From the NCBI RefSeq assembly GCF_047496725.1, contig NC_132972.1:16768501-16832500 (forward strand): a stretch of DNA of 64,000 nucleotides. The letters are read 5' to 3'. The notes beneath the pieces are model-generated. The model did not search any database. It saw only the letters and a program-made list of their open reading frames with translations, and was not told the origin of the DNA. The translations under genes and the position numbers were made by a program. Shown here piece after piece: positions 15,081 through 26,034 of this stretch. Numbering within the stretch: the first letter of the stretch is position 1; each line of letters begins with the position of its first letter. Source of the stretch: Anoplolepis gracilipes (taxonomy: Eukaryota > Arthropoda > Insecta > Hymenoptera > Formicidae).

Positions 15081-15835
15081 AAGGACTTCGCCCCGTCTCC
15101 CTATGCATTCCCATCTAAGCATGTACTTTGCAATGCATATACGATTCCACATGAGTTTGCAACTTGCATAGCTACATTATTAAAAAGGATTTATTTAAAA
15201 TTAAAAAAGATTTATTTAAAATTTTGTATAAGTTACTAAAACGGATGCTCGCGTGACCGCAGCGCACGTCCATATCACCATACGTCGCCCGTCGTCATTT
15301 TACCGCACATGATTTTTTTCATTTTTCAGATGAACTATGGACCACTAAACGTTGTAAAGAATTTATTCGTGACCACCTAACGATTCTACATCGAATAAGC
15401 TTTTGTTTAACTCGATTGGACGAAAAATAAAAATGTTCGGCTAACTTTAAGTAATTTTTTATATCTGTCTCAAACTGAAGATTGAATCTATCTAAAGAAA
15501 CAATATGAATTAATTTGAAAAACGCCCTCATATTAACCGTCGATTTCCGGGATCCCACTAATGGCACCTTTTAGCGGCTTTGTCCTATCCCTTACTAGAG
15601 GATCCCTAATTATACGCGGCTTGTTCGAGAGATGGGATGCGTTCGGGGAACTCGCTATCGCACTATCAACGCAAACGCTACCAAAAATTAATTTTTTCGA
15701 AATTTTAATTATTTAATTAAAAAAAAAACTACGAACGACCAAACGTTTTAATTGGACGACCAATCATCACTAAACGATTACCAAGCGATTAGTTAATTTT
15801 AATTATAAAAAAATCAAAGTGATTCGGCTAACTGT
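15081..15835 (+). repeat. Composite dispersed repeat (GCACATGATTTTTTTCA family), copy 1
   Basis: Matches 29585-30110 in the same orientation and 28780-29290 in reverse. Landmarks are TAAGCATGTACTTTGCAATG, CGTCATTTTACCGCACATGA, TTCGTGACCACCTAACGATT and a final TCAAAGTGATTCGGCTAAC. Partial copies lie at 30355-30620 and 47310-47620. No coding capacity is evident. Confidence 0.75.
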
Positions 15836-15868
15836 ACAGAGGTCATGCGCGGTTCATATATATATGGT

Positions 15869-16037
15869 CTAAGGATAAAATCACATGGTGCGGAATGGAA
15901 GTACGGAATAAAGAGTGCGTCATAGAAACAGCCAATCAGAGCTTTGCCGCAAGGTCTACTTAAGCTCTGATTGGCTGTTTCTATGACGCATTTTCTATTT
16001 CGTACTTCTATTCCGCACCATGTGATTTTACCCTAAG
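15869..16037. repeat. TAAAATCACATGGTGCGG inverted-repeat element
   Basis: A fold-back of about 169 bp. The left end is AAGGATAAAATCACATGG; the right end, reverse-complemented, is TTAGGGTAAAATCACATGG. Inner arms around AACAGCCAATCAGAGCTT pair almost perfectly. Only one copy is in the window. Confidence 0.8.
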
Positions 16038-16780
16038 GGTCTACCGGCCGACGAGAAAATTCCAGCGTCACTGTCACCAACATTGAGAAATGAATTCTTA
16101 AGGTGCTTTTTCATGCTGACTCTCGACGCTCATTTTTGGCGTCAAAACAGATCACGTGATCAAAATTGACGAATTGGTATTTTTATTTTTGGTCACGTGA
16201 TGTCTTTTGACGCTGAAAATGAGCGTTGAGCGTCAGCATGAAAAGGTATCTTTATTCAATGCATTGGTGTATGTCTATATACGTACAAACATCATTACAT
16301 TTCAAGAGAGACAAAGACGACGTTATTGTCTTTCATTGTCTCTCCTTAGCAAGCGGTGCTATCAACATCGATTTGTTAGCTGTATTTTAGGTACAGATAG
16401 CCATATTCTAATTTTTCGTTTTTAGCTTCGAAAAAGTTATATTTCTTTATGAATTTTTTTAAATATATTTTTTATAAAAATTAGAAAGTTTGTAAAGAGC
16501 CGGATTTTGCAATTTGATTATTAAAATTTATAATAAATTTAATTCGAATTCAAGAAACAGCTATACCTGATCCGCGGGTAGCAGTACATTTGTGGAAATT
16601 TTATTTCAATCTTTTTTTCCAAAAAATCGCTCTTTATGAACCTGCGGACAATGTTGCTGATTAAAAATATCATAATTTTATTGCGATTTTCTTTAAATTT
16701 TAGCTGTAATACAACAAAAACGAATCCGTAGTTCGCAGCCGGCCGATAGGAGTCTCCACAGTGCCTCCGGTAGACCCTTA
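16036..16780 (-). repeat. GGGTCTACCGG element, copy 1, split by a MITE
   Basis: Ends GGGTCTACCGGCC and (reversed) GGGTCTACCGGAGG form terminal inverted repeats. The interior matches 28166-28770 and 46106-46712 in reverse complement, with landmarks AGAGACAATGAAAGACAATA and GAATTCATTTCTCAATGTTG. It is interrupted at 16101-16251. Without that insert the unit is about 600 bp. No intact frame is present. Confidence 0.78.
16101..16251. repeat. Harbinger-like MITE with TTA target duplication (nested)
   Basis: A 151-bp fold-back with ends AGGTGCTTTTTCATGCTGAC and (reversed) AGATACCTTTTCATGCTGAC. TTA flanks both sides (16098-16100 and 16252-16254). The two related copies at 28166 and 46106 preserve the uninterrupted site GAATTCTTATT (read in this orientation). 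A 3-bp TTA/TWA duplication is the hallmark of PIF/Harbinger elements. Confidence 0.88.
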
Positions 16781-17292
16781 ATTATTTTTAAATAGTTTTA
16801 AATTCGCGCTTACAGAAAAGAACCAGTATGTTTTAGCGTGCTGGCGCAGTTTAACTGTGGTGCTGGTATGGTACATATTACCAGAATAAATTCCGCCTCT
16901 ACCAATAGCAACTTTGGTACATGTAACAAACGATCACCAAAAATCACCTTTATTGACTGAATTGGATATAATGCTTATTGGCCAATTTAAAATAAGCTTT
17001 TTGATTGGTCAAACGTGCTGGTTACCTTAGGCACCAATCAATATGAGTGATTGTGTTTAATTGTACTGTGTGTCCAAATGAACTCCTCCCTACAGTCAAT
17101 ACTTAACGTAACGTAACGGAAAAACTTGTGCAATAGCTTTAAAGCTCAAAGGTCACGAGATCTAAATATGTGCTCTCTGGTTAAAAGAGTGTTTATCAGA
17201 AGTTTAATGAGCAGTATCTCTGTTATATTCAAGCAATTAAGTATTAGATTCACATATATATACCTTTCAAAGTAATTTATTATATTAAAAAA
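16781..17292. other. Intergenic flank upstream of the chemosensory pseudogene
   Basis: Largely unique sequence with no clear repeat or frame. It should include whatever promoter the downstream gene had; no convincing TATA box was seen. Confidence 0.4.
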
Positions 17293-18814
17293 ATGAACAA
17301 TCGAATTAGTATTATAATTATCAGCTTAGGACTTGTTACTTTTTGCCGAGCACAAGATATTTCGGCATATTTAGCAAATAAACGTTTCATCGATAAGGAA
17401 CTTTACTGTTTATTGAAAACAGGGGACTGTGATGGATTTGGAGAACAAATAAAAGAAATCATACTCAATTATTTCTATTTTTATCTCATTATCAGATAGC
17501 ATATATATGATATTTATGATAAATATTTATAAATATTTTGCTATTTTTGAAACATAAACATATGAAACATATATATTTTATATTTATATAATATATATAA
17601 AATATTTTGTATATTTATATATTTGATGTATATTAGACAAGAGAAAAATCATAAAAACTGTATTCAACATAATATTAAAACATGGATCAAATATTTTATA
17701 TAATATTTACGGTAAATAAAAAAATAAATATTTATATTAGTAATATTTTGTAAATATTTCCTAATATTTGTTTTAAGATATTTAAATAATAAATCTTTAT
17801 AATCTATTTAATCCAAGATTATAAAAATATTTAGGAAATAGTATGAAATATTTTATAAATATTTATAAAATATTCAAATATAATTATTATAAATATTTCA
17901 TATATATTTCATATATATTTTATAAATACTAGAATACTATAAACGCGCGCTACGCGCGCGTAATTTATTTTGTGTATGTTTATATATTGTGTATATTTTT
18001 ATATTGTGTTGTATGTATGTATGTACACGTACACACAATACAATATATATATAACATATATAACACGTAAAATAATAGTTATCATTTATATATTTATATA
18101 ATAATAATTTATAATCTAATCTTTCTCTTTATAAAAAATAGCATAAAGCTTCGAACGCGAACATATCGAAGCGTTAAAGTTTCTTTTCCGTAAGCTAATT
18201 GACTGTTTCTGTTATGCACTGCGATTTGCTTCATTCATGTTATATAGGTACGTCATATACAATATATACACTTATGATATATTATATGTACCTTTCTTTA
18301 TTTGTCTCTCTTTTTCCCTTCTTTGTTTTTCTTTAACTTTATTTTTTCTAACATTTTTTAATTTAATTTTTTACAAATTGTCACACAAACTGTCAAAGTT
18401 TGCGTAATAATTTGACAGCTGCAAATGACACGAATGAAGCAAGTCACAATGCACGAGACAGCGAGACAACCAGTCAGTATCGCGGAAAAGCGCCAACAAT
18501 TAATATACTTTTTTTTATATAAGGATAAGGATTGTGTCTGGGATATTATAAATGGGTCTATAATTATATAAATTTACGAAAGCATATTTGAATTTTATGT
18601 ATTTTGAAGTATCTTATTATTATTATTAAATAATTAAGATAGAGACATTCCTAAGACATGTAATTGTTTTCATTGAAAATTGTATTTTCTCTCTCTATAT
18701 ACAGGTATACTACCCGTAGTACTGAAGGACAATTGTCGCCGTTGCACTTCGCAGCAGAAAATAAACCTACACAGATTGATACAATTTCTACAATCGCGGT
18801 ATCCCACGGAATAG
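17293..18814 (+). pseudogene. Chemosensory protein pseudogene (CSP/OS-D family)
   Basis: Insect CSPs are small secreted carriers with four cysteines. Exon 1 (17293 to about 17455) encodes a signal peptide ending near FCRA, then QDISAYLANKRF and the CLLKTGDC pair. Exon 2 (from 18705, after ATACAG) encodes ILPVVLKDNCRRCTSQQK. Joined at the usual CSP intron position, the cysteines follow C-X6-C-X18-C-X2-C exactly. There are two lesions. The expected GT donor after 17455 reads AA, with no usable GT nearby. The conserved Trp codon after RYPTE is TAG (18812-18814), with frame-consistent residues continuing to a second stop at 18866. If the intron is retained, the protein ends in intron sequence at 17497-17499. 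Signal peptide and cysteines are intact, so decay looks recent. A non-canonical donor with a slightly shortened but working protein is the alternative. Confidence 0.8.
17929..18530 (-). mobile_element. Helitron-like element, copy 1 (minus orientation)
   Basis: Read on the minus strand, it ends with a GC hairpin (17943-17961, ACGCGCGCGTAGCGCGCGT), then about 10 bases, then CTAG (17929-17932) followed by T. That is the Helitron 3' signature, with insertion before T. The 5' end lies near 18530 (TCCTTATATAAAA-like). The body matches 23923-24475. It is non-autonomous, with no helicase frame, and lies inside the chemosensory pseudogene intron. Confidence 0.78.
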
Positions 18815-18868
18815 CGCACGATCGAAGAAATATACACTTCACCTGCTCATTTAAATGAAAACAGATAG

Positions 18869-19192
18869 TTTATTTTAGTTTGTTTCGGAAATGATCATAT
18901 AACATAAATACATATATTAGCAATAAAAATCAATTCATTAATCAGCTCTTTTTATGATAGTGTTATTGATGAGTTAGATCATCTTTTATGTAATATTACT
19001 TTCTCTTTATCCCTTTTTATACATAAAACAAAAAAAGTATACATTTTTTTATTTCCTATATGTATTCTCTTATATGTTTTTCTCTAGCCGTTGACGAATT
19101 TCAGTACGAAAAAAAGGATTTGTAGCAATAGGTTTTTTTAATTATAGTTTTTAATTATAGTACTTTAGAAAACTTCTTAAAGCAAAATATGC

Positions 19193-19240
<48 letters not shown>

Positions 19241-19700
19241 AAGAATTTAAACATTTTGTCATAAAAATAAATTTATACTATGTTATTTTTTGTATGGTTG
19301 TATTTTTATGCGTGTTTATAAAATCAGTTATACATATGAATTACAATATATATAAAAAAAAAGTTTATTTTGCAAAGTTCGACAAGAGCAAAAATTTTAC
19401 CACAGTTGAATATAATGTTTCAAACGTCTCGAATCTTTAACGTCGAAAAAAGTACGTTTGTTTAAAAATTCTTTTATGCGATAAGAAGCTACAGCCAGTG
19501 AGTTTTATCGGTAAACCGATAGCAGTTCATCGGAACTACTTTCTCTTCATGCGTCACACGTTTTAATAATTTGTGTCATTCATGTGCGTTATTTATTAAT
19601 ATGTGTCAGATTTTTTAATTAATATCTCATTGCATTTGTATTTTTTTATATAACAGACAATTTGAAAAATATCTAAAATAAAATTGTTTTTGAAAATATA
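18869..19700. other. Intergenic DNA with a (TA)n run
   Basis: A (TA)n tract lies at about 19196-19232. No gene or transposon end was recognised in the rest. Confidence 0.45.
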
Positions 19701-20667
19701 CAAAGTGATCCACTTAAATAATCTTTAATATCTCGCTTGTTTTAGATATAATATGAGAAAATATTTTAAACAAAAGTTGTTTGGTTTGAAGAGGAAAAAA
19801 GATAAGCATATTAATTTGATCTTGAATGTATGTGCCTAGGTTATACTTTGTTTTTTTTAAATGGTACCACTCTAATATTTTAATATAAATTGTTTCTTCG
19901 CTATATTCTAATTAAAAAGTTATAAGGACATTTTTCGATTATCTTATTGCAATACTTTTATGCACAGAATAATGAAAGGAATTAATGTAAAAAAATATAT
20001 AGTTGTTTTTAAGAAAGTATCCCGGTAAAAAATTTCTCATATATAATTATATATAATAATATAAAAGTATATAGAAATATATAAAATTCTGTATAAGTTA
20101 TGTATAATTATGTATAGTATACATAATTTTGTATTATGTTGACTGACATCTAGCCAATATTAATATAAAATTATATATAATTATATTATAAGTAATATAT
20201 TATTATATATAATTATACATAACTTATACAAAATTTTATATATTTCTATATAATTTTATATGGTCATATATCATATATGATTATACATAACAAAATTTTT
20301 ACCGGTATATATGTAACTGCATGTTGTAAATTCCTTTTTTTTTCTTAAATATAACTATATATTTTCTTTACATTAATTGATTGAGGAAGATAATCAAGAA
20401 AGAATATTTTACGAGATATTTAATAGTTATGTAAAATTATGTCGAATTAAAATATCTTATGAACTATTTTAAATTTTTGTCTTTATACTCTTTTTACGAT
20501 TAATTTTAGAATATTACGAGGAATCGACTCATAAAAAAAACCAAGATGAACCCACCTAAGATCTTTTTTCTTTTTTAAGCTAACTTTTGTTTGAAATATT
20601 TTCTCGTATCATCTAAACAAGCAAGATATTTAAATATTAAGATGATCGACTTAAGTGGATCACTTTG
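19701..20667. repeat. CAAAGTGATCCACTTAA fold-back element, with nested MITE
   Basis: Perfect terminal repeats CAAAGTGATCCACTTAA and TTAAGTGGATCACTTTG are flanked by TA on both sides. The arms pair over most of their length, for example TTATGCACAGAATAATGAAA and TTTACATTAATTGATTGAGG. Internal phrases resemble the CAGGGTGGATCATTT family at 20997. The centre is occupied by the CCCGGTAAAA MITE (20021-20305); without it the element is about 680 bp. Confidence 0.85.
20021..20305. repeat. CCCGGTAAAA MITE, copy 4 (nested)
   Basis: A 285-bp copy with ends CCCGGTAAAAAATTTCTC and AATTTTTACCGG and the shared central GACTGACATCTAGCCAA block. It sits at the centre of the fold-back element 19701-20667 and is therefore younger than it. 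Confidence 0.87.
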
Positions 20668-20919
20668 TATATTATTAAAGTGGCGTGTGTCATATTTTCA
20701 TTGTAAAAGAAAGCTTATGCTAAAATAAACTACAACAAAATTATAACAGAATATCTCTCACAATTATTATCGAAAATATCTTATAAATATATTGTCCAAA
20801 GCACAAATTTTATAATCTGTTTCTCTTGATGTAACGCATTAAAAGAGTGGGTCAAAGACTCGACATGTTGTACATATCAATTATTTGCAATCAGAAGAAA
20901 ATATTTTAACGCAACACAT

Positions 20920-20950
20920 ACACACGCGCGCACACACGCACACGCACACG

Positions 20951-20996
<46 letters not shown>
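20920..20996. repeat. (CA)n-(TA)n microsatellite
   Basis: A CA/CG run (about 20923-20955) runs into a (TA)n tract that directly abuts the transposon end at 20997. The short frames crossing it are simple-repeat products. Confidence 0.95.
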
Positions 20997-20999
<3 letters not shown>

Positions 21000-21873
21000 G
21001 GTGGATCATTTTAATCCATCCAGTCGAATATCTCGAAAACCAAGCCCGGGAGAGAAAAATGTTTTCAGACAAAAGTTGTATGGTTTCGAGGGGGTCATAA
21101 GATGGTACCATTGGTTTGACCTTGAAAAGTCATTTGAAGGTCACGTGAAGGTCACTTCAAGTTTTTTAAATGGAACACCCTATATATTTTTACATATTCT
21201 TGTAGCTCATCTCGAGAGCTTTCCAAAACACTTATGACAAAGTATTTTTCATTAAGTATTTTTTGAGTTATAAGGCTTCAAAGTTGCAGTATTTTGACAT
21301 AAAATACAAGATATCTCATAAAATATTCATTTTTTGATTATCTTACTCTAATACTTTTATGCACAGAATAACGAGACGAATCAATTGGCATAATTAAAAC
21401 ACATAATTATGTTAAAGTAAAAATCTGAATTTGCAACTAACAGTTACACATTTTTACTTTAACATAATTATGTGTTTTCTTTACACCAATTGATTCGTCT
21501 TATTATTCTGTGCATAAAAGTATTAGAGTAAGATAATCAAAAAATGAATATTTTACGAGATATCTTGTATTTTATGTCAAAATACTGCAACTTTGAAGCC
21601 TTATAACTCAAAAAATATTTAATGAAAAATACTTTGTCATAAGTGTTTTGGAAAGCTCTCGAAATGAGCTACAAGAATATGTAAAAATATATAGGATGTT
21701 CCATTTAAAAAACTTGAAGTGACCTTCACGTGACCTTCAAATGACTTTTCAAGGTCAAACCAATGGTACCATCTTATGACCCTCTCGAAACCATACAACT
21801 TTTGTCTGAAAACATTTTTCTTTCCCGGGCTTGGTTTTCGAGATATTCGACTGGATGGATTAAAATGGTCCAC

Positions 21874-21877
<4 letters not shown>
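20997..21877. repeat. CAGGGTGGATCATTTTAA fold-back element, copy 1
   Basis: An 881-bp element made of two long inverted arms meeting near 21440. Ends are CAGGGTGGATCATTTTAATC and its mirror GGTCCACTCTG, with TA on both sides. Landmarks in each arm are AGACAAAAGTTGTATGGTTT, GACCTTGAAAAGTCATTTGA and GGAACACCCTATATATTTTT. Frames inside are mirror shadows, not a transposase. It is probably a non-autonomous mariner-like element. Confidence 0.88.

Positions 21878-21878
<1 letters not shown>

Positions 21879-21938
<60 letters not shown>
21879..21938. repeat. (TA)n microsatellite between two elements
   Basis: A (TA)n tract of about 60 bp fills the whole gap between the element ending at 21877 and the one starting at 21939. 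Confidence 0.95.
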
Positions 21939-21940
<2 letters not shown>

Positions 21941-22299
21941 TTGGTAAAATATTGACAAAACCCATATATAGCCAACTTTTTTTCCCGGGTTTTATTATAC
22001 CATTATTGTTTATTTGCTCGTTTATACTTCGAGTGATAAAATGATAGCCTATCCACGAAAAACTCCTGCCGTCATCTATTTCCTTTTTGTTTCATTTATG
22101 AATAATATCATCATAAAATCTTGTATAAATTCTATTTCGGAAAAAAGAGAATATACCTATATATATATATAGGTATAGGATAGGATAGGCTATCATTTTA
22201 TCACTCGAAGTATAAACGAGCAAATAAACAATAATGGTATAATAAAACCCGGGAAAAAAAGTTGGCTATATATGGGTTTTGTCAATATTTTACCAAGTA
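21939..22299. repeat. ACTTGGTAAAATATTGAC element with 116-bp arms
   Basis: Left arm 21939-22054 and right arm 22183-22299 are nearly perfect reverse complements, around a spacer of about 130 bp. Ends are ACTTGGTAAAATATTGAC and GTCAATATTTTACCAAGT. A diverged partial relative lies at about 22375-22435 (ATATTGACAAAATCCATATA, then CCCGGGAAGTA). No coding capacity. Confidence 0.87.
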
Positions 22300-22955
22300 T
22301 AGTCATATATGATATCATATATGATTTTATTTAATTATCATATTATCATATATAACTATATTTGACAAGATATGCTCAGATATTGACAAAATCCATATAT
22401 GGTCAATTTTATATGGACTTTTTTTTCCCGGGAAGTATTCAAATAGTTCTTTGTCATAAATAAAAGTAATTTTAATATAAAACGTTATAATAAAGCATAC
22501 AATCTTTATAAAATATAAGTATACATATATGAAACATTTATAATAATTATTGAATATTTTTAAAATATTTATATCCAATGTTTCAATCATGTTATAAAGA
22601 TTTTTGTAATCTTAGATTAAACAGATTATAAAGATTTATTATATCCCAGCACATATTTGAGAAATATTTGTAAAATATTATTACCACAAGTATTTATTTT
22701 TTTACTTATTGCATAAATATTATATAAAATATTTAATTTATATTTTAATAATTTGTCGAATATAGTTTTCATAATTTTGTTCTCTTAATATATACAAAAT
22801 ATGTATAAAATGTTGATATATTTCAAAAATTAAATAGTAAAAATATTTAAGAATATGTATAAATATCGTGTGCTGTCTAAGCACTTCTAGGGTAATTGTA
22901 AGACGTTCAAGTTGCACGACAGGTATAAACCCCTCCGTTCGAATCGTTCTCCGTT
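22300..22955. other. Intergenic DNA upstream of the chemosensory protein gene
   Basis: AT-rich sequence with a partial copy of the preceding element near 22375-22435. The last 100 bases become GC-richer and unique, as expected for a promoter. Confidence 0.5.
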
Positions 22956-22959
22956 CGAC

Positions 22960-22969
22960 TATATAAAAG
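22960..22969 (+). promoter_or_regulatory. TATA box of the chemosensory protein gene
   Basis: TATATAAAAG lies 107 bases before the start codon. A likely start region (GACACTTTAGTTTT, about 22988-23001) sits about 30 bases downstream, the normal spacing for a TATA promoter. Confidence 0.65.
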
Positions 22970-23075
22970 CTAGACTGGTCGGCGATTGACACTTTAGTTT
23001 TTAACTCCTGTCTGCAGTCTTGCCGACCGAAGACTAAATAAATTGTGTGTTTTCGTACTTATAATCTTCCGCATA

Positions 23076-24674
23076 ATGAAGAAATATTTTTTGACTTATA
23101 TCTTTTTGGCTTCATCGTTGATAACTCTCGTTGTCACCGCGACTGAGAAATATACCAGAAAATACGATGACATAGATGTGGACAGAATTCTTCAAAATAA
23201 TCGTGTTCTTAATAATTATATCCGATGCATTTTGGACGAAGGACCCTGCACTGCTGAAGGTCGCGAATTAAGAAGTAAGTAAAGAAAAAGATATTTTCTT
23301 TCTTATTTTTCATTTCGATTACAATTGTATTCAGTTTGCTCAACATTTTTCCCTAATTTCTTAATTAAAAAATATCCATATTAATTCAATGAACACATAT
23401 AACATTATGGCTGCAATATTACGGTAGATTCAATACATAATTCTCTTTCTCTTTCTTCCTTTCCTGCCTTTCTCTATTACATAATGTTTACTATCCACTT
23501 TCTCGCGCAATTACGTGTATATTCGAAGTTGTTTAAGTAACATTACTTCTTTATATTTTATTTCTTAAGATCAAAATTATTCTAATTGTAGCCCAAAACA
23601 GCCTGTATATAACATTTAATCGCGTTTCAAATATATAAGAATAATATAATATGAAATAATAATATGAAAAATAGCATATATATTACATATATATATTCAA
23701 TTTTTTACATTCAAATATTAGTAATAGTATTTAATCGTGAAATTACGTTAATATATAAGCAATATTAAAGTTATAGTGTATATTGATCTTTTTTAAAATT
23801 TATTCTTAACAGTATAATATTTTTATAAGATATATATTCTACATGCTATCTCGGAATAGTTTAAATTACAGCTGTAGTCATATTACTTTATAATGGAACA
23901 TTTATATATATGTATATATCCCTCTCTAAAAAAAGGCATGTTATTGATATCGTCATCGCTTTTCCGCGATGCTGATTGGTTGTCTCGCAGTCTCGTTGTC
24001 AAATGCGTTTTGTAACTTGCTTCGCGCGTGTCGCCTGCAGCTGTCAAATTTTGACAGTTGTGTGACAATTTGTAGAAAATTTAAATTAAAGAAAACGAAG
24101 AAGAGAAAAAGAGAGACAAAAGAAAGGTACATATATTATATATGTATGTATTGTATATGATAAACCTATGTAAAATTTTCCCATGATATTATGTATATTA
24201 ATTATGTAATTTATATTTGTGTAATTAATAGAAAAAAGAAGAGATATAAGAAAAAAGGAGAAGGGATAAAATATATTAAATAAAGAAAAAGAAAGAAAGA
24301 AAAAGAAAGAAGGATGCTTTTTTAAAGCTAACCATAAATATTTAACAATCAATTAGCATTGCGGAAAAAAACTTTAACGCTTAGCTTTAACATACACTAT
24401 ATACCTAACCATACAACACAATATAAACACAAACAAAATAAATAGCGCGCGTAGCGCGTGCTTAAACTGTTCTAGTATATATGTATATAAATTGTTTCAT
24501 TCTTTATTAGAAACTTTACCGGATGCTTTATCGAACGGTTGCAGCAAGTGCAATGATAAACAAAAGGATATGGCAGAAAAAGTGATAAATCATCTTAAAA
24601 CAAAACGATCTAGGGATTGGGATCGTCTTGTTGCTAAATATGATCCTCGTGGCGAATATAAAAAACGCTACTAG
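23076..24674 (+). CDS. Chemosensory protein (CSP/OS-D family)
   Basis: A small secreted carrier of hydrophobic ligands such as semiochemicals or lipids; in ants CSPs act in olfaction and cuticle chemistry. Exons 23076-23274 and 24511-24674 join at GTAAGT/TTATTAG with phase 1, giving 120 residues. The ATG at 23076 is chosen because it begins a clean signal peptide (KKYFLTYIFLASSLITLVV, cleaved near TA-TEKYTRKY). The mature part has all family marks: YTRKYDDIDVDRIL, the CILDEGPC loop, LPDALSNGCSKCNDKQK and a KYDPRGEY ending. Cysteines are C-X6-C-X18-C-X2-C. The intron sits at the conserved CSP position and contains a Helitron-like insertion. It probably arose by tandem duplication with the broken copy 6 kb upstream. 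Which numbered CSP this is cannot be said. Confidence 0.95.
23923..24475 (+). mobile_element. Helitron-like element, copy 2 (plus orientation)
   Basis: It starts near TCTCTAAAAAAAGGC (about 23923) and ends with a hairpin (24445-24461, GCGCGCGTAGCGCGTGC), 10 bases, and CTAG (24472-24475) followed by T. The body shares GCGGAAAAGC, GAGACAACC, GACAGCTGC and the long CTTTCTTTTGTCTCTC-type tract with 17929-18530, in opposite orientation. No helicase or replication initiator frame, so it is non-autonomous. It lies in the CSP intron. Confidence 0.78.
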
Positions 24675-24697
24675 CAATAATAGCTCTCTTTTGATAT

Positions 24698-24703
24698 AAT
24701 AAA
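24698..24703 (+). terminator. Polyadenylation signal of the chemosensory protein gene
   Basis: AATAAA lies 24 bases after the stop codon, a plausible position for a very short 3' untranslated region. Confidence 0.55.
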
Positions 24704-26034
24704 TATTTTAATTATAATCATGACTTTATAAAAAAAAATTATGCGGTTTTTGTAAATATATGAAACATAAAATATCCGTTGATATATTAAAGATACAATA
24801 TATAGATGTAATAATGATGTATTTTGATCAAAAATACAGAACAAGTAACGTAAAATTTCATAGGTTTTATTTTATTCGTTAAATCAGCATCTTTCAGTAA
24901 TGCAACTTATTAATTTGTTGCTCACAGATTATTTTTCCAAATAAAACAAATGCCACATCATTATTATTAAAATGTTTTATGCAAGATATATTTGTCAATA
25001 AGTTTACATGTAATATTATTAATCATTATATCATTGTTATATTTATGGATATTATATTTATGGATTCCAAAAAATATTGATATACATATATACATATATA
25101 TTTCAAAGAAAATGTCAAGAGATCAATACGTAGATTTGAAAAAATGATAAATCATTCACTCGACACGTCTTTTCTTAACTAATGATCTAAGCTGAAACAA
25201 ATAAATAAATATAAATACATAGATTAAAATTTATATACATGTCCCGAAATTTGCGAATCACAATACTAGGTTTCTCAATATACATGCACTTGTTTAAAAT
25301 TACGTAACTCACATGATTTATGTATATTCTTCATGTATGCTATTTTTATCATGAGATTTTCATTTTTCATGAATGTTATTTTGTAGTTGAAGAAACACTA
25401 ATCAGTATTGAAACGTTCTATTCATAAAGATTAAAGATATTTTTATTTGACGATTATCTGATTTTTTTAAGATACAGCAACCTATTCTTGTTCTTACATA
25501 AGTCTATTAGTATTTGTATTGTTTATTTTTTCTAAATTCTATAGCAGGAAAAGTTTTGGAAATATTATGTGAAAAAATTATTTGGAATTTTTTTATTCCA
25601 AGCAATAGTTTTTAAGATAAAAGAATTTAAATGCTGGCCAATTACAGACTGGCCTTCTGTGATTGACTAAAAAGCTGTAAATCTTACTGTTTATAAATAA
25701 TATATCTTAAAAATTATTGCTTAAAATAAGAAACTGCAAATAATTTTTTTACTTAATTTTTCAAGAACTTTCCCACTACAGTATTTTAATTTGCAAATTT
25801 TGGGACATCTTACATATATATTTGTATGTGTGCGCGCGCAAAGTATTTTTAAATTAAGTCTAAGGGCTATCACATACAAAGTGTATAAGCATATACATAG
25901 TATAAGATTGTATGAATCAATAAGTATCAAGCATATGGCTCAATATTTGATCCATACAATCTTATGCAATGCACATGCAGCTTATGCAAGTTGTGTGTGA
26001 AAACTCTAAAACTCTAACCGTTATGTATGCAATG
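24704..26034. other. Intergenic DNA between CSP and CDK10
   Basis: No gene was recognised. An imperfect palindrome at about 25545-25765 (AGCAGGAAAAGTTTTGG at the left, CAAGAACTTTCCCACTAC at the right, AATAGTTTTTAAGATA/TATCTTAAAAATTATT inside) looks like an old inverted-repeat element. Near 25620-25670 a smaller hairpin is formed by GGCCAATTACAGACTGGCC. Confidence 0.5.

Noticed and set aside
20881..21237. Frames over 70 codons at a fold-back element
   Set aside because: Mirror-image frames from a palindromic transposon plus (TA)n and (CA)n repeats.
22738..22992. Minus-strand frame over the CSP promoter
   Set aside because: It overlaps the TATA box and leader of the CSP gene and has no similarity or splice partners.
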